Source of the DNA: Anaerolineales bacterium UBA3940
GTDB lineage: Bacteria; Chloroflexota; Anaerolineae; Aggregatilineales; UBA3940
Length of the DNA: 26,495 nucleotides
NCBI GenBank assembly: GCA_002385675.1
Contig: DGDY01000258.1
Span: 1 to 26,495 of the forward strand
Direction: 5' to 3'
This document shows positions 15,182 through 23,670 of the stretch, in pieces. Positions within the stretch are counted from its first letter, which is position 1, and every line of letters begins with the position of its first letter. The position numbers and the translations under genes are program-made. The notes below the pieces were generated by a model. That model had not been told where the DNA came from. It did not search any database and saw only the letters and a program-made list of their open reading frames with translations.

Positions 15182-16321
15182 ATGGGAATGAGAGTTTCCT
15201 GCCTCCAAGAAAACCTGGCACGCGGGCTTAACATCGTCAGCCGGGCCGTCGGCACCCGCACGACGCTGCCAGTTCTATCGAACGTCCTCCTGGCGACCGA
15301 CAATGGCCGCCTGCGCCTCGCCGCCACCAACCTCGACATGGCGATCACGGCCTGGATTGGCGCGTCGGTTGAGGAGGACGGGGCGATCACGGTGCCCGCC
15401 CGCACCCTCAATGACCTTGTTAACACGCTCTCACCGGAGCGCGTGGACCTCGACGTGGCGGTGCGCACCAACACGCTGAACCTGGCCTGCGGGGCAACCA
15501 CGGCGCACATCAAGGGCATCGACGCCTACGACTTCCCGCCTATCCCCGAGCCCACCGAGCACGACGCGGTATTGTCGATTCCCGCCGAGGAGCTTAAACA
15601 ATCGATCGCCATGGTGACCTTCGCCGCCGCCCGTGACGACAGCCGCCCCATTCTGACGGGCGTCTCTGTCAGCTACGAAGATGGCATGCTGACGCTCGCT
15701 GCCGCCGACGGCTTCCGGCTCTCCGTCCGGCAGATCCCGCTCGACACGGGCTACGACGGCCCATTCTCGCTGGTGATCCCGGCCAGGGCGCTGAACGAGG
15801 TCGCCCGCATGATTTCGGAGGAGGACGAGTTCGTCCAGCTTATCCTGCCGCCCGACCGCTCGCAGGTGATCTTCCACGTGGAGAACGCGCAGCTTGTCTC
15901 CCAGCTTATCGACGGCACCTTCCCGGACTACCGGCAGATCATCCCGCGTGACGTGCAGACGCACACCGTGCTCTACACGGCGGACCTGCTGCGTGCCGCC
16001 CGCCGTGCGGACATCTTCGCCCGTGAGGCCAACCATACCGTCCGCTGCAGCATCGAGCCACAGGACGGCATGGCGGGTATCGTGCGCATCAGCGCCCAGG
16101 CCTCCGAGACGGGCGAGAACGAAGTCATACTGGATGCCAGCATAGAGGGTGACGGCATCGAGATCGCGTTCAACGTTCGCTATCTCATCGACGTCCTGAG
16201 CGTCATACCCACTGACCAGGTCGTGCTCAAGACCATCCGCCCCGACAAGCCCGGCATCCTTCAGCCCGTCAACGACGAGAATTTCACGCACGTCGTTATG
16301 CCTATGCATCTCAGCCGCTAA
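15182..16321 (+). CDS. dnaN: DNA polymerase III sliding clamp (beta subunit)
   Basis: A 379-residue beta clamp, close to the usual 366-380. The start MRVSCLQENLARGLNIVSRAVGTRTTLPVLSNVLLAT is the typical first clamp domain, FAAARDDSRPILTGVSV is the conserved second-domain segment, and the end NENFTHVVMPMHLSR resembles the standard C-terminus (usually ...MPMRL). As a ring dimer it tethers DNA polymerase III and other partners to DNA. I chose the ATG at 15182 because GGGAG lies 10 bases upstream. A longer frame from a TTG at 15113 would start inside the promoter. It is preceded by its own promoter with a palindromic spacer and followed by a terminator, so it is a single-gene unit. dnaA and recF are not adjacent. 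Confidence 0.97.
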   Translation: MGMRVSCLQENLARGLNIVSRAVGTRTTLPVLSNVLLATDNGRLRLAATNLDMAITAWIGASVEEDGAITVPARTLNDLVNTLSPERVDLDVAVRTNTLNLACGATTAHIKGIDAYDFPPIPEPTEHDAVLSIPAEELKQSIAMVTFAAARDDSRPILTGVSVSYEDGMLTLAAADGFRLSVRQIPLDTGYDGPFSLVIPARALNEVARMISEEDEFVQLILPPDRSQVIFHVENAQLVSQLIDGTFPDYRQIIPRDVQTHTVLYTADLLRAARRADIFAREANHTVRCSIEPQDGMAGIVRISAQASETGENEVILDASIEGDGIEIAFNVRYLIDVLSVIPTDQVVLKTIRPDKPGILQPVNDENFTHVVMPMHLSR

Positions 16322-16363
16322 CGCCCTGCTGATAGCGCCGAACGTCATGGCCGCCGTCGCCCG

Positions 16364-16396
16364 GCCCCAGCCGCTCCCCAGTGGCTGGGGCTTCTT
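16364..16396 (+). terminator. Rho-independent terminator after dnaN
   Basis: GCCCCAGCC (16364-16372) and GGCTGGGGC (16383-16391) form a 9-bp GC-rich stem. It can extend through three more pairs to a CCCC loop, and TTCTTT follows. It lies about 40 bases past the dnaN stop. Confidence 0.85.
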
Positions 16397-16557
16397 TAAC
16401 ATAAGGTTATCGCAAGAAAACTGGCGCTCTATCGTCGCTCTAATACTCATCAGGTATCTTATGCCTGCAATTGACGCACAGATGTGCAAGGAGCAGGCGA
16501 GGATGGCGCCCACTGCAAACGGGGCGCCGATTATCTAGATTGAGGACTTACAGGGTC

Positions 16558-17289
16558 ATGGCTCGAGTTTTTGATGCGCCGATCATTACGAACGACCAGA
16601 ACATCGATCGCCTACTGGCAGTCCCCCTGCCGGTGCTTATCCTGTTCTGGAAGGACATCATTCCGGAGCAGGTCAACCAGAGCATGAAGCAACTCGCCGC
16701 GCGCGAGGCCGGTCAACTCATTGTCGCAAAGGTTTACACGCGTGACAACCCGGGGGTCGCTCGCCGCTTCCAGATTCACCACTCGCTGGTGCTCGTTGGC
16801 CTGCGTGCGGGGGTCGAGATCACCCGGGCGAACCTGCCTGACAGCAGCGCCATTGAAGCGCACGCTGCCTACCTGCTGGGCCGCGCTGCCCAGCCCGCCC
16901 CTTCGACCACCAGCTACGCCAACCGCAACGCGCATGTACACACCGGCACGGATAGCCGGCCCGTCAGCGTGACGGATGCCCTGTTTGAGCAAACCGTCCT
17001 GCACTCATCCCTGCCGGTGCTTGTCGACTTCTGGGCGCCCTGGTGCGGGCCGTGCCTTGCCATCGCCCCGATCCTTGACCGCATCGCGAGGGATTACGCG
17101 GGCCGGCTGCGCGTCGCAAAGGTCAACGTAGACCAGAACCCCTACTACGCCGGTCTGTATGGCGTGCAGGGCATCCCGACGCTGCTGCTCGTGAAGGACG
17201 GCAAGGTCGTAGACCGGGTGGTGGGGGCGCTGCCTGAGTCCCACCTGAAGAGCCTGGTCGAGCGCTTCCTGCACGGCGCGGCAGGCTAA
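16558..17289 (+). CDS. Tandem-thioredoxin-fold protein
   Basis: A 243-residue cytosolic protein with two thioredoxin folds. The C-terminal one (about 133-243) is complete: VLVDFWAPWCGPCLAIAPIL carries the redox WCGPC (162-166), and GIPTLLLVKDG supplies the cis-proline. The N-terminal one (about 5-108) keeps the fold pattern PVLILFWKDIIPEQVNQ, but WKDIIP replaces WCGPC with no cysteine, and the cis-proline position reads His (HHSLVLVGLRAG). It therefore cannot act as a disulfide reductase and may bind substrate or protein partners. A linker of about 25 residues rich in Pro, Ser and Thr joins them. The ATG at 16558 follows GAGGACTTACAGGG. The gene stands alone between two terminators, downstream of dnaN. 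Confidence 0.9.
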   Translation: MARVFDAPIITNDQNIDRLLAVPLPVLILFWKDIIPEQVNQSMKQLAAREAGQLIVAKVYTRDNPGVARRFQIHHSLVLVGLRAGVEITRANLPDSSAIEAHAAYLLGRAAQPAPSTTSYANRNAHVHTGTDSRPVSVTDALFEQTVLHSSLPVLVDFWAPWCGPCLAIAPILDRIARDYAGRLRVAKVNVDQNPYYAGLYGVQGIPTLLLVKDGKVVDRVVGALPESHLKSLVERFLHGAAG

Positions 17290-17332
17290 GCCACCAACCA
17301 GAACCGATCGGCGATCACCACACAACACGCAG

Positions 17333-17363
17333 CGCCCGGTGCTGTCAAATGCACCGGGCGTTT
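17333..17363 (+). terminator. Rho-independent terminator after the thioredoxin gene
   Basis: The 10-bp arms CGCCCGGTGC (17333-17342) and GCACCGGGCG (17351-17360) are perfectly complementary around an 8-base loop, followed by TTTG. It lies 43 bases beyond the stop of the thioredoxin gene. Confidence 0.85.
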
Positions 17364-17427
17364 GCTCATCCAGCGGCTGTCACGCTACACTTCAACTGCT
17401 GCCAGACGGACGGTGAGAGAAACAGGA

Positions 17428-17874
17428 ATGCCAGGGCTCCAGTATGCTCTCAACAGATTACGCGAAGCCGGGCGCAAGGTGACCGCAGCCCGGCGAGCGG
17501 TGCTCACAGTACTGGAGGAGCACGACGGGCACCTGACGTCCGCCGAGATCATTGAGCACGTCCACGCGCTCAGCCCCTCCATCAGCCGCGCGACCGTCTT
17601 TCGCACGCTGGAGCTTCTCACCGAGCTTGCCATCATCCGGCCCACATATCTGGAGTCACGCACGCCGACTTACGTGCTGCTGACGCATGAGGGCCATCAC
17701 TCGCACATCATCTGTGTGAACTGCAACCGCGTCATAGAGCTCGACTCCTGCCTCATGGACGACCTCGCTCACGTCTACGGCGAGCGCCATGACGTACACA
17801 TTGTCGGCCATCTGCTCGAGTTTTACGGGGTGTGTGCAGCCTGCTCCCCGGCTGAAAGCCCCGGCACATCCTAG
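17428..17874 (+). CDS. Fur-family metalloregulator
   Basis: A 148-residue Fur/PerR/Zur-type repressor. The N-terminal winged helix contains RKVTAARRAVLTVL and the recognition helix SISRATVFRTLELL (Fur consensus SLATVYRTLELL). The metal-sensing part shows GHHSHIICVNC with the HxH and first CxxC (Cys96, Cys99), and the C-terminal second CxxC (Cys136, Cys139) completes the structural zinc site. HHSH rather than HHDH and no obvious PerR aspartate leave the sensed metal open, with zinc or iron possible. The ATG at 17428 is preceded by GAGAGAAACAGGA. The stop TAG overlaps that of the convergent antiporter gene in one CTAG. It could regulate metal uptake elsewhere in the genome, since no transporter sits beside it. 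Confidence 0.9.
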   Translation: MPGLQYALNRLREAGRKVTAARRAVLTVLEEHDGHLTSAEIIEHVHALSPSISRATVFRTLELLTELAIIRPTYLESRTPTYVLLTHEGHHSHIICVNCNRVIELDSCLMDDLAHVYGERHDVHIVGHLLEFYGVCAACSPAESPGTS

Positions 17875-19838
17875 CGCCCGTTAGGTGCCTGGTGGATAAC
17901 CAGCGTCGAGCCTTTGTGGCTGTTTGCGATCTCGTGCGCAAGGCTGCCCAGGCTGGACCGGAAGCGCTGCGTTGAGCCTGTCGTCGCCAGAATGATCAGG
18001 TCCTGGGAGCCGGCGTTCTCCGCAACCGCCTCGCGCGGATTCCCGCCCATCTCTACCAGCGTGTAGGGGTGATCGATCTCCGTCTCTGCCAGCACATCCT
18101 CCAGCCTCTGGCGGAAGCGCGAAGGGGTCAGAATGCGCACCGGCACGTCGAGCGCGCTCGCAATCAGCATCACCAGCGGCAGCGAGCGCCGGGCAGCCAC
18201 AATACCCACGGCGTTCTCCGGCACGACCATCACGATGCGCCGCGTCGCGTCAATCGGCTTGTCAATCTTCGCCACCAGCACCGGGATGTCGGCCCGCCAC
18301 ACGACCCTGTCGACAATCGAACCGAAGATCGTCTGAGTAAAGTCCCCTTCTCCCTGCCAGCCCAGCACGATCAGGCTGGCGTCATACTCTTTGGCCGCAC
18401 GCAGGATGCCGCCGCTGACCGAAGTATCCACCCGCCGGATGGGTATGACGTTGGTGTCGGGGTCGGTCAGGACCTCGGCGTTCAGCAGATATTCCTGGTT
18501 CTCCAGCCCTCTGATCGTCCCGTCAACCTCCAGCGCGACGTTGAGCGGTAGCAGCGTGCCCTCCCCCGCGCGCACCAGCAGGCTCGCCAGGTTGATGAGG
18601 TGTTCCTGTGTGGCCGGGTTGGCAACAGGGATGAGGATGCGCTCGAAGGCCGGCGCCTCCTCGCTCGGCTCCACCTCCGCGATCAGGCGGCTGCCAAAAC
18701 GCTGCACGATGAGCGGGGATGTGATCGTCGTGAACAGGACGGTCATGATCGCCGCATTGAACAGGCTCTCGCCAAACAGCCCGGCCTCGTTCGCGACCAG
18801 AACCGTCGCGAGCGTCGCCGCTGCCTGCGCCTGAGACAGGCCCCACATGGTCATGCGCTCGTTTCTGTCGTACTTCAGGAACCGGGCAGCCAGCCAGGCG
18901 GCAATGTACTTCGTGCTGTAGACCGCCACCGTCAGGAGAACCCCCAGCAGTAGCGTTTGCGGGTCGGTGATCATCGCCAGCGGGTTCAGCACCATGCCGA
19001 TATACATGAGGAACAGCGGGATGAAGAACGACTCCCCGACGAACAGCACCCGCCCCAGCGCGCGGCTGTGCGGCGGCAGCGCCGAATTGATAGCCAGCCC
19101 CGCGAGGAAGGCCCCGACGATGGCGTGCATACCGATAAGCTCGGCCAGCAGTGCCGATACAAACAGGGCAACGATGATAAATTGAAACTCGATACTCGGG
19201 CTGGAAAAGCGCTGGAAGAACCTCCGGCCCAGACGCGGAAGCCCCAGCAGCACAAACACAGCATACAGAATCATCAGCCCGATCAACTGGGCGATGAACA
19301 GAAACGAAACGCCGCCCTCCTGCGTGCCGACGATAATGGCGAGCACGAGCAGCGCCAGCACGTCCGTAAACACCGTCGCGCCAATGGTGACGGATACGGC
19401 CTCATTCCGGAGGATGCGCAAGCGGCTCAAAATAGGAAAGGCCACCAGCGTGTGCGAAGCGTACAGCGAGCCCAGCAGCACGCTCTCCGCCCAGCCAAAG
19501 TTGAGGATGCGCCCCAGCGCAATGCCTGATAGTTGCGGCACGATAAACGTCAGCACTCCGAACAGTACCGACTTCCCCTTCACCCGGTTGAACTGCTGCA
19601 GATCGATCTCAAGCCCCGCATTGAACATCAGGTACAGCAGACCAACCGTCGACAGCAGCTCGATTGTGCGCTCGGTTGCCAGCAGATTTAGCCCGTTCGG
19701 CCCGACCAGCAGTCCACCGATGATCAGCCCGATGATGCCCGGGAGCCGCGCCCACTGTGACAGCAGCGGGCTGATAAGGATAACGGCCATGATGGTGAGA
19801 AATACGGCAACAGGTCCCTGTACCAGAGGGTCAGGCAT
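17871..19838 (-). CDS. CPA2-type cation:proton antiporter with USP domains
   Basis: A 655-residue membrane protein. Residues 1-385 are a Na+/H+ or K+/H+ exchanger of the CPA2 family, with about 12 helices, ASHTLVAFPIL and the TDVLALLVLA segment carrying the conserved aspartate, and a typical IVGAFLAGLAIN helix. The remaining 270 residues form two consecutive universal-stress-protein-like domains. The first (FERILIPVAN ... GWQGEGDFTQTIFGSIVDRVVW) has the G-x2-G-x9-GS nucleotide-binding motif. The second (RRIVMVVPENA ... GSTQRFRSSLGSLAHEIANSH) is similar but more degenerate. The USP tails may couple transport to ATP or a signalling nucleotide, which is inference. The ATG is at 19838, 28 bases after the AIR-synthase-related gene. 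Its stop overlaps the Fur gene stop. Confidence 0.92.
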   Translation of the reverse strand: MPDPLVQGPVAVFLTIMAVILISPLLSQWARLPGIIGLIIGGLLVGPNGLNLLATERTIELLSTVGLLYLMFNAGLEIDLQQFNRVKGKSVLFGVLTFIVPQLSGIALGRILNFGWAESVLLGSLYASHTLVAFPILSRLRILRNEAVSVTIGATVFTDVLALLVLAIIVGTQEGGVSFLFIAQLIGLMILYAVFVLLGLPRLGRRFFQRFSSPSIEFQFIIVALFVSALLAELIGMHAIVGAFLAGLAINSALPPHSRALGRVLFVGESFFIPLFLMYIGMVLNPLAMITDPQTLLLGVLLTVAVYSTKYIAAWLAARFLKYDRNERMTMWGLSQAQAAATLATVLVANEAGLFGESLFNAAIMTVLFTTITSPLIVQRFGSRLIAEVEPSEEAPAFERILIPVANPATQEHLINLASLLVRAGEGTLLPLNVALEVDGTIRGLENQEYLLNAEVLTDPDTNVIPIRRVDTSVSGGILRAAKEYDASLIVLGWQGEGDFTQTIFGSIVDRVVWRADIPVLVAKIDKPIDATRRIVMVVPENAVGIVAARRSLPLVMLIASALDVPVRILTPSRFRQRLEDVLAETEIDHPYTLVEMGGNPREAVAENAGSQDLIILATTGSTQRFRSSLGSLAHEIANSHKGSTLVIHQAPNGR

Positions 19839-19866
19839 ACGCAGCCTCCAACCAGGCGAAGGTTAA

Positions 19867-20877
19867 TCAGTCAGCGTCAAACAGCCGGGCGATCTCGTCA
19901 CGCGCCGGGCGGGCCAGCGGCCTGTCGTCGACGCCAACGACGGCGGTGCCCCCCTCCTCCACGCGCCCGATGTCGTAAGCCGGAATGCCGTCCTGCGCCA
20001 GCGCAGCGGCGATGGCGTCCGCATCGTCCGGGTGCACGGCCATCAGCAGCGCGCCGCTCGCAATCGCGCCGAGCGGGTCGAGCCCGGTTGCCTCACATAG
20101 CGCGCGCCCCTCTTCAAGCAGCGCCGCCGCCGGGTCGACCACCAGCCGCAGCCCGGAGGCTTCCGCCATCTCCCAGAGGCCGGTCGCCAGCCCGCCCTCC
20201 GTCGGGTCGTGCATGGCGTGGACGCGCCCCGCGTTCAGCGCAACGCGGGCATCCCGCACCACGCTGATACCCGGCTCGTGCAGGAAGCCGGCGCACCTCT
20301 CGACGTACTCGTGCGAGAAGCGGTGCTCCAGCAGGTCGTGCTTTTCCCGCGCGATGATGGCCGTAGCCTCAATGGGGTAGCCTTTAGTCAGCAACAGCCT
20401 GTCGCCGGGCTGCGCGTCGCCGGTACTCAGCAAGCGGGCCTTCTCCACCTGTCCCAGCATCATCCCTGCCACGATAGGCCGGTCGATGCCGTAGGTAATC
20501 TCGGTGTGCCCGCCGACGAGCGCCACGCCAAGCGCATCGCACGCGGCGTGCATCTGCTCAAAGATCGTATCGACCATCGCGGGGTCGGCCTGCCCGCCGG
20601 GCAGCAGCAGCGTCGCCATGAACCACTGCGGTGTGCCGCCGGTCGTGGCGATGTCGTTAGCATTCACGTTGACAGCATACCAGCCGATTTCGTCGGTCGC
20701 AAAGGTGATGGGGTCCATCTTGGCGACGAGGTACTGCTCTCCGCCCACGTCGAGAACGGCGGCGTCCTCGCCGGGGCGCGGCCCGACGATCACACGCGGG
20801 TCGGCAATGGGATAGCGGGCCAGCAGCGCGGCAAGATGCTCAGGCGGGAGTTTTCCAAGCGGGTACTTATCAGACAT
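19867..20877 (-). CDS. AIR synthase-related protein (PurM/HypE/ThiL fold)
   Basis: A 336-residue protein of the PurM/SelD/HypE/ThiL ATP-binding superfamily. Typical segments are GPRPGEDAAVLDVGG, NVNANDIATTGGTPQWFM, LVGGHTEITYG and HDPTEGGLATGLWEMAEASG. It resembles HypE most in length and layout, but it ends LFDAD and lacks the PRxC terminus that HypE carbamoylates, and no hydrogenase maturation genes are near. It is therefore better called an AIR-synthase-like ATP-dependent enzyme of unknown substrate. The ATG at 20877 is reached from a weak promoter at 20915-20943. It is followed after 28 bases by the antiporter gene, so the two are probably co-transcribed. Confidence 0.88.
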   Translation of the reverse strand: MSDKYPLGKLPPEHLAALLARYPIADPRVIVGPRPGEDAAVLDVGGEQYLVAKMDPITFATDEIGWYAVNVNANDIATTGGTPQWFMATLLLPGGQADPAMVDTIFEQMHAACDALGVALVGGHTEITYGIDRPIVAGMMLGQVEKARLLSTGDAQPGDRLLLTKGYPIEATAIIAREKHDLLEHRFSHEYVERCAGFLHEPGISVVRDARVALNAGRVHAMHDPTEGGLATGLWEMAEASGLRLVVDPAAALLEEGRALCEATGLDPLGAIASGALLMAVHPDDADAIAAALAQDGIPAYDIGRVEEGGTAVVGVDDRPLARPARDEIARLFDAD

Positions 20878-20914
20878 ACGCTCTCACGGGTTGGATGAAA
20901 TCAGGTGATGGCCA

Positions 20915-20943
20915 ATTATGACCACCTGTATCGGGAAGAGCAA
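20915..20943 (-). promoter_or_regulatory. Possible promoter of the AIR-synthase-like gene
   Basis: On the minus strand TTGCTC (20938-20943) and CATAAT (20915-20920) lie 17 bases apart, with the -10 box 38 bases from the start codon. The -35 is poor. An imperfect inverted repeat, CAGGTG (20902-20907) and CACCTG (20923-20928), spans the -10 box and could be an operator. Confidence 0.4.
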
Positions 20944-21050
20944 GCCCGGTTGCCCCCAGATGGTGAAGCGAGTAGAGTGGATGCGGGCGGCCACGACTCG
21001 CCGGTCGGCAAGCCTGCTAACGAAGCGGCGCACTGAACCACGGAGAACCA

Positions 21051-21575
21051 ATGGACACAAAGAAGCTGTTATCGCTGGAGCCGATCATGGGTGCCGACCC
21101 CACCATCGGGCGGTGGTTGGCCGCCTTCAACGATGCCCGCCGCCGGACGCTGACGCTGCTTGAGCAGGTCGACCCCGAGATGATCCATCGGGTCCCGCCG
21201 GGGCAGTCTAGCATCGGCGCCATCCTCTACCACGTCGCCGCAATTGAGGCGAGCTGGCTGTACGACGAAGTCCTCGAGAACCAGTGGCCCGAGGACTTCG
21301 ATTCGATGTTCCCCTACCCCGTACGTGACGATGCCGGGCATATCACAGCCGTTCCGGACGAGCCTCTGGAGGCGCATCTGCAACGCCTGGAGGCCGTCCA
21401 TATGGATCTGCTTGGCGCCTATCGAAACATGTTCATCGACGAGTTCCGCCGGGGGAGAGAGACGCCGCAGCACACCGTCACCCCCGAATGGGTGCTGCAC
21501 CACCTGATGCAGCACGAGGCCGAGCACCGCGCCGAGATCGGGTCGGTGTGGCAAATGATACGGCAGGGTGGATAA
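21051..21575 (+). CDS. DinB-like putative metal-dependent hydrolase/transferase
   Basis: A 174-residue four-helix protein of the DinB/YfiT superfamily. The three histidines of the metal site are readable: His61 (IGAILYHVAAIEASW), His155 and His159 (LMQHEAEHRAEIGS). Members are typically nickel- or zinc-binding and include mycothiol- or bacillithiol-dependent S-transferases and DNA-damage-induced proteins of unknown function. The protein starts with ATG at 21051. It is a single rightward gene, ending nine bases before the convergent acyl-CoA mutase stop. It is not the DNA polymerase IV gene also called dinB. Confidence 0.88.
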   Translation: MDTKKLLSLEPIMGADPTIGRWLAAFNDARRRTLTLLEQVDPEMIHRVPPGQSSIGAILYHVAAIEASWLYDEVLENQWPEDFDSMFPYPVRDDAGHITAVPDEPLEAHLQRLEAVHMDLLGAYRNMFIDEFRRGRETPQHTVTPEWVLHHLMQHEAEHRAEIGSVWQMIRQGG

Positions 21576-21584
21576 GAACTCTCC

Positions 21585-23291
21585 TTACACCCACTCGACC
21601 GGCTCGCGGTAGGTGCCGAACACCTTGCGCAGCACGTCCACAATCTCACCGAGCGTGGCGTAGACCTTCACCGCGTGGATGAAGTGCGGCATCAGGTTTT
21701 CGTTCTCCTTCCGCGCCGCCGCCTCGATGGCGCTCAGCGCTGCCCCGACCGCCTCGTTATCGCGCTCCCGCCGCAGCGCCTCCAGCCGCGCCACCTGCCG
21801 CTCGTAGCCCTTCGGGTCGATCTTGAGGATGGGGATGCGGATGTCCTCGTCCTCCACGTATTCGTTCACGCCGACGATGATGCGCCGCCGCTCGTCGATC
21901 TCGCGCTGGTAGCGGTAGGCCGACTCGGCAATCTCGCGCTGGAAGAAGCCCGCCTCAATGGCCGGCAGCACACCGCCCATCTCTTCGATGCGGCGGAAGT
22001 ACTCGTAGGCCTCCGCCTCGAGGTGGCGCGTCAGCGCCTCGATGAAGTACGAGCCGCCGAGCGGGTCGACCGTGTTCGTCACGCCCGACTCGTGCGCGAT
22101 CACCTGCTGCGTCCGCAGCGCGATCTGCACCGCCTCCTCGGAGGGCAGCGCCAGCGCCTCGTCCATGCTGTTCGTGTGCAGGCTTTGCGTGCCGCCGAGC
22201 ACCGCCGCCAGCGCCTGGATCGCCACGCGCACCACGTTCACCATCGGCTGCTGCGCGGTCAGCGAGACGCCCGCCGTCTGCGTGTGGAAGCGCATCAGCA
22301 TTGAGCGCTCGTCCTTCGCCCCGAACGTCTCCTTCATCTCCCGCGCCCAGATGCGCCGCGCGGCCCGGTACTTGGCGATCTCCTCGAAGAAGTCATTGTG
22401 CGCGTTGAAGAAGAAGCTCAGGCGCGGCGCGAACTCGTCCACGTTCAGCCCGCGCTCGATCGCCCAGCGTACATACTCCATGCCATCCGCCAGCGTGAAG
22501 GCCAGCTCCTGCGCGGCGGTTGCGCCCGCCTCGCGGATGTGATAGCCGCTGATGCTGATCGTGTTCCAGGCGGGCATCTCCCGCGTGCCGAACTCAATCG
22601 TATCAGTGACGAGGCGCATCGACGGGCGCGGCGGGAAGATGTACTCCTTCTGCGCGATGTACTCCTTCAGGATGTCGTTCTGGAGCGTGCCGCGAAGCTG
22701 CCGCCGATCCCAGCCCTGGTTCTCGGCGGCGGCGATGTACATCGCCCAGATGATGGCGGCGGGGGAGTTGATGGTCATGCTCGTCGAGACTTCGCCAAGC
22801 GGGATGCCGTCGAACAGGATTTCCATATCCTTCAGCGAGGACACGGCCACCCCGCACTTGCCGAACTCGCCAAGCGCCTCCGGCGCGTCGGTGTCGTAGC
22901 CGTACAGCGTCGGCAGGTCGAAGGCGACGGAGAGACCCGTCTGCCCCTTCGACAGCAGGTACTTGAAGCGCGCGTTCGTGTCCTCCGCCGTGCCGAACCC
23001 GGCAAACATGCGCATGGTCCACAGCCGCCCCCGGTGCATGGTGGCATGGATGCCGCGCGTGTAAGGGTACTCACCGGGGAAGCCCAGCTCGGTCAGGTAA
23101 TCAAAATCGGGCAGGTCGGCGGGTGTGTAGAGGCGCTCAACGGGCACGCCGGACGCGGTGATAAACTCGTCCTGCCGCTCCGGCAGCTTCTCCAGCGAGC
23201 GGGCCAGCGTTTCCCGCTGCCAGCGCGCCTTCTCGGCGGCGATCTCCTCACGCAGGCTCTCCCCCAGAGCCGTCCGTTCGTTCTCCACCAT
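21585..23291 (-). CDS. B12-dependent acyl-CoA mutase, large subunit (isobutyryl-CoA mutase-like)
   Basis: A 568-residue catalytic subunit of the methylmalonyl-CoA mutase family without the C-terminal B12-binding domain, so it needs a separate small subunit, which is not in this window. The barrel motifs are complete: [46 protein letters not shown] with the catalytic histidine (His251) and [15 protein letters not shown]. Aligned without gaps to Propionibacterium MutB from memory, the position of Tyr89 is Phe96 and the position of Arg207 is Gln214. That pair is characteristic of isobutyryl-CoA mutase rather than methylmalonyl-CoA mutase. Tyr75 is replaced by His82. It probably interconverts branched and linear acyl-CoAs. 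It has its own promoter (23339-23367) and a perfect AGGAGG site 9 bases before the ATG. Confidence 0.92.
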   Translation of the reverse strand: MVENERTALGESLREEIAAEKARWQRETLARSLEKLPERQDEFITASGVPVERLYTPADLPDFDYLTELGFPGEYPYTRGIHATMHRGRLWTMRMFAGFGTAEDTNARFKYLLSKGQTGLSVAFDLPTLYGYDTDAPEALGEFGKCGVAVSSLKDMEILFDGIPLGEVSTSMTINSPAAIIWAMYIAAAENQGWDRRQLRGTLQNDILKEYIAQKEYIFPPRPSMRLVTDTIEFGTREMPAWNTISISGYHIREAGATAAQELAFTLADGMEYVRWAIERGLNVDEFAPRLSFFFNAHNDFFEEIAKYRAARRIWAREMKETFGAKDERSMLMRFHTQTAGVSLTAQQPMVNVVRVAIQALAAVLGGTQSLHTNSMDEALALPSEEAVQIALRTQQVIAHESGVTNTVDPLGGSYFIEALTRHLEAEAYEYFRRIEEMGGVLPAIEAGFFQREIAESAYRYQREIDERRRIIVGVNEYVEDEDIRIPILKIDPKGYERQVARLEALRRERDNEAVGAALSAIEAAARKENENLMPHFIHAVKVYATLGEIVDVLRKVFGTYREPVEWV

Positions 23292-23338
23292 GCTGATTGT
23301 CCTCCTGGCGCAATCGGTTCATGTCCGCAGGTACCCTG

Positions 23339-23367
23339 ATTGTAGTGTGGCACGGAGAGCCTCACAA
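23339..23367 (-). promoter_or_regulatory. Promoter of the acyl-CoA mutase gene
   Basis: On the minus strand TTGTGA (23362-23367) and TACAAT (23339-23344) are separated by exactly 17 bases. The expected start lies about 40 bases before the mutase ATG, with an AGGAGG at 23301-23306 in between. Confidence 0.72.
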
Positions 23368-23485
23368 GCCGGGGGGCGATGGCATCGCCGAGTCTCACTT
23401 GCCCCCGGCTGGAGAAACGAAGATACACAAATCAGCGCAACCACCTTAACCTGTTAGCTTTCCCCGGCGTAACGACTGCCGACAG

Positions 23486-23635
23486 AACCCCCACCCAACC
23501 TCGTTGTGACTGCGTCACCGCTCAGTGTGCAGTTGGCACAGCCAACTGCCAGGGAGAAATCGCAGAGCGATTTCTCTACGACTCCCCCTTGCAAGGGGGA
23601 GGTGGTAGCACGCGAAGCGAGCACCGGAGGGGGTT
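23486..23635. repeat. MITE-like element with four internal hairpins
   Basis: The ends AACCCCCACC (23486-23495) and GGAGGGGGTT (23626-23635) are inverted with 9 of 10 matches. Inside lie perfect stems GCAGTTGGC/GCCAACTGC (23529-23549) and GAGAAATCGC/GCGATTTCTC (23554-23576), each with a 3-base loop, then a 20-base perfect palindrome (23582-23601, centre TTGCAA), and a near-perfect GCACGC/GCGAGC stem (23609-23622). There is no coding capacity. It looks like a non-autonomous mobile or REP-type repeat. Confidence 0.55.
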
Positions 23636-23670
23636 TACAGGCGGCGCAAACGCTATTTACACACAGGAGC

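Noticed and set aside
15431..16513. A 360-residue minus-strand frame opposite dnaN
   Set aside because: dnaN on the plus strand is unmistakable. The antisense frame runs through the dnaN terminator and has no family features.
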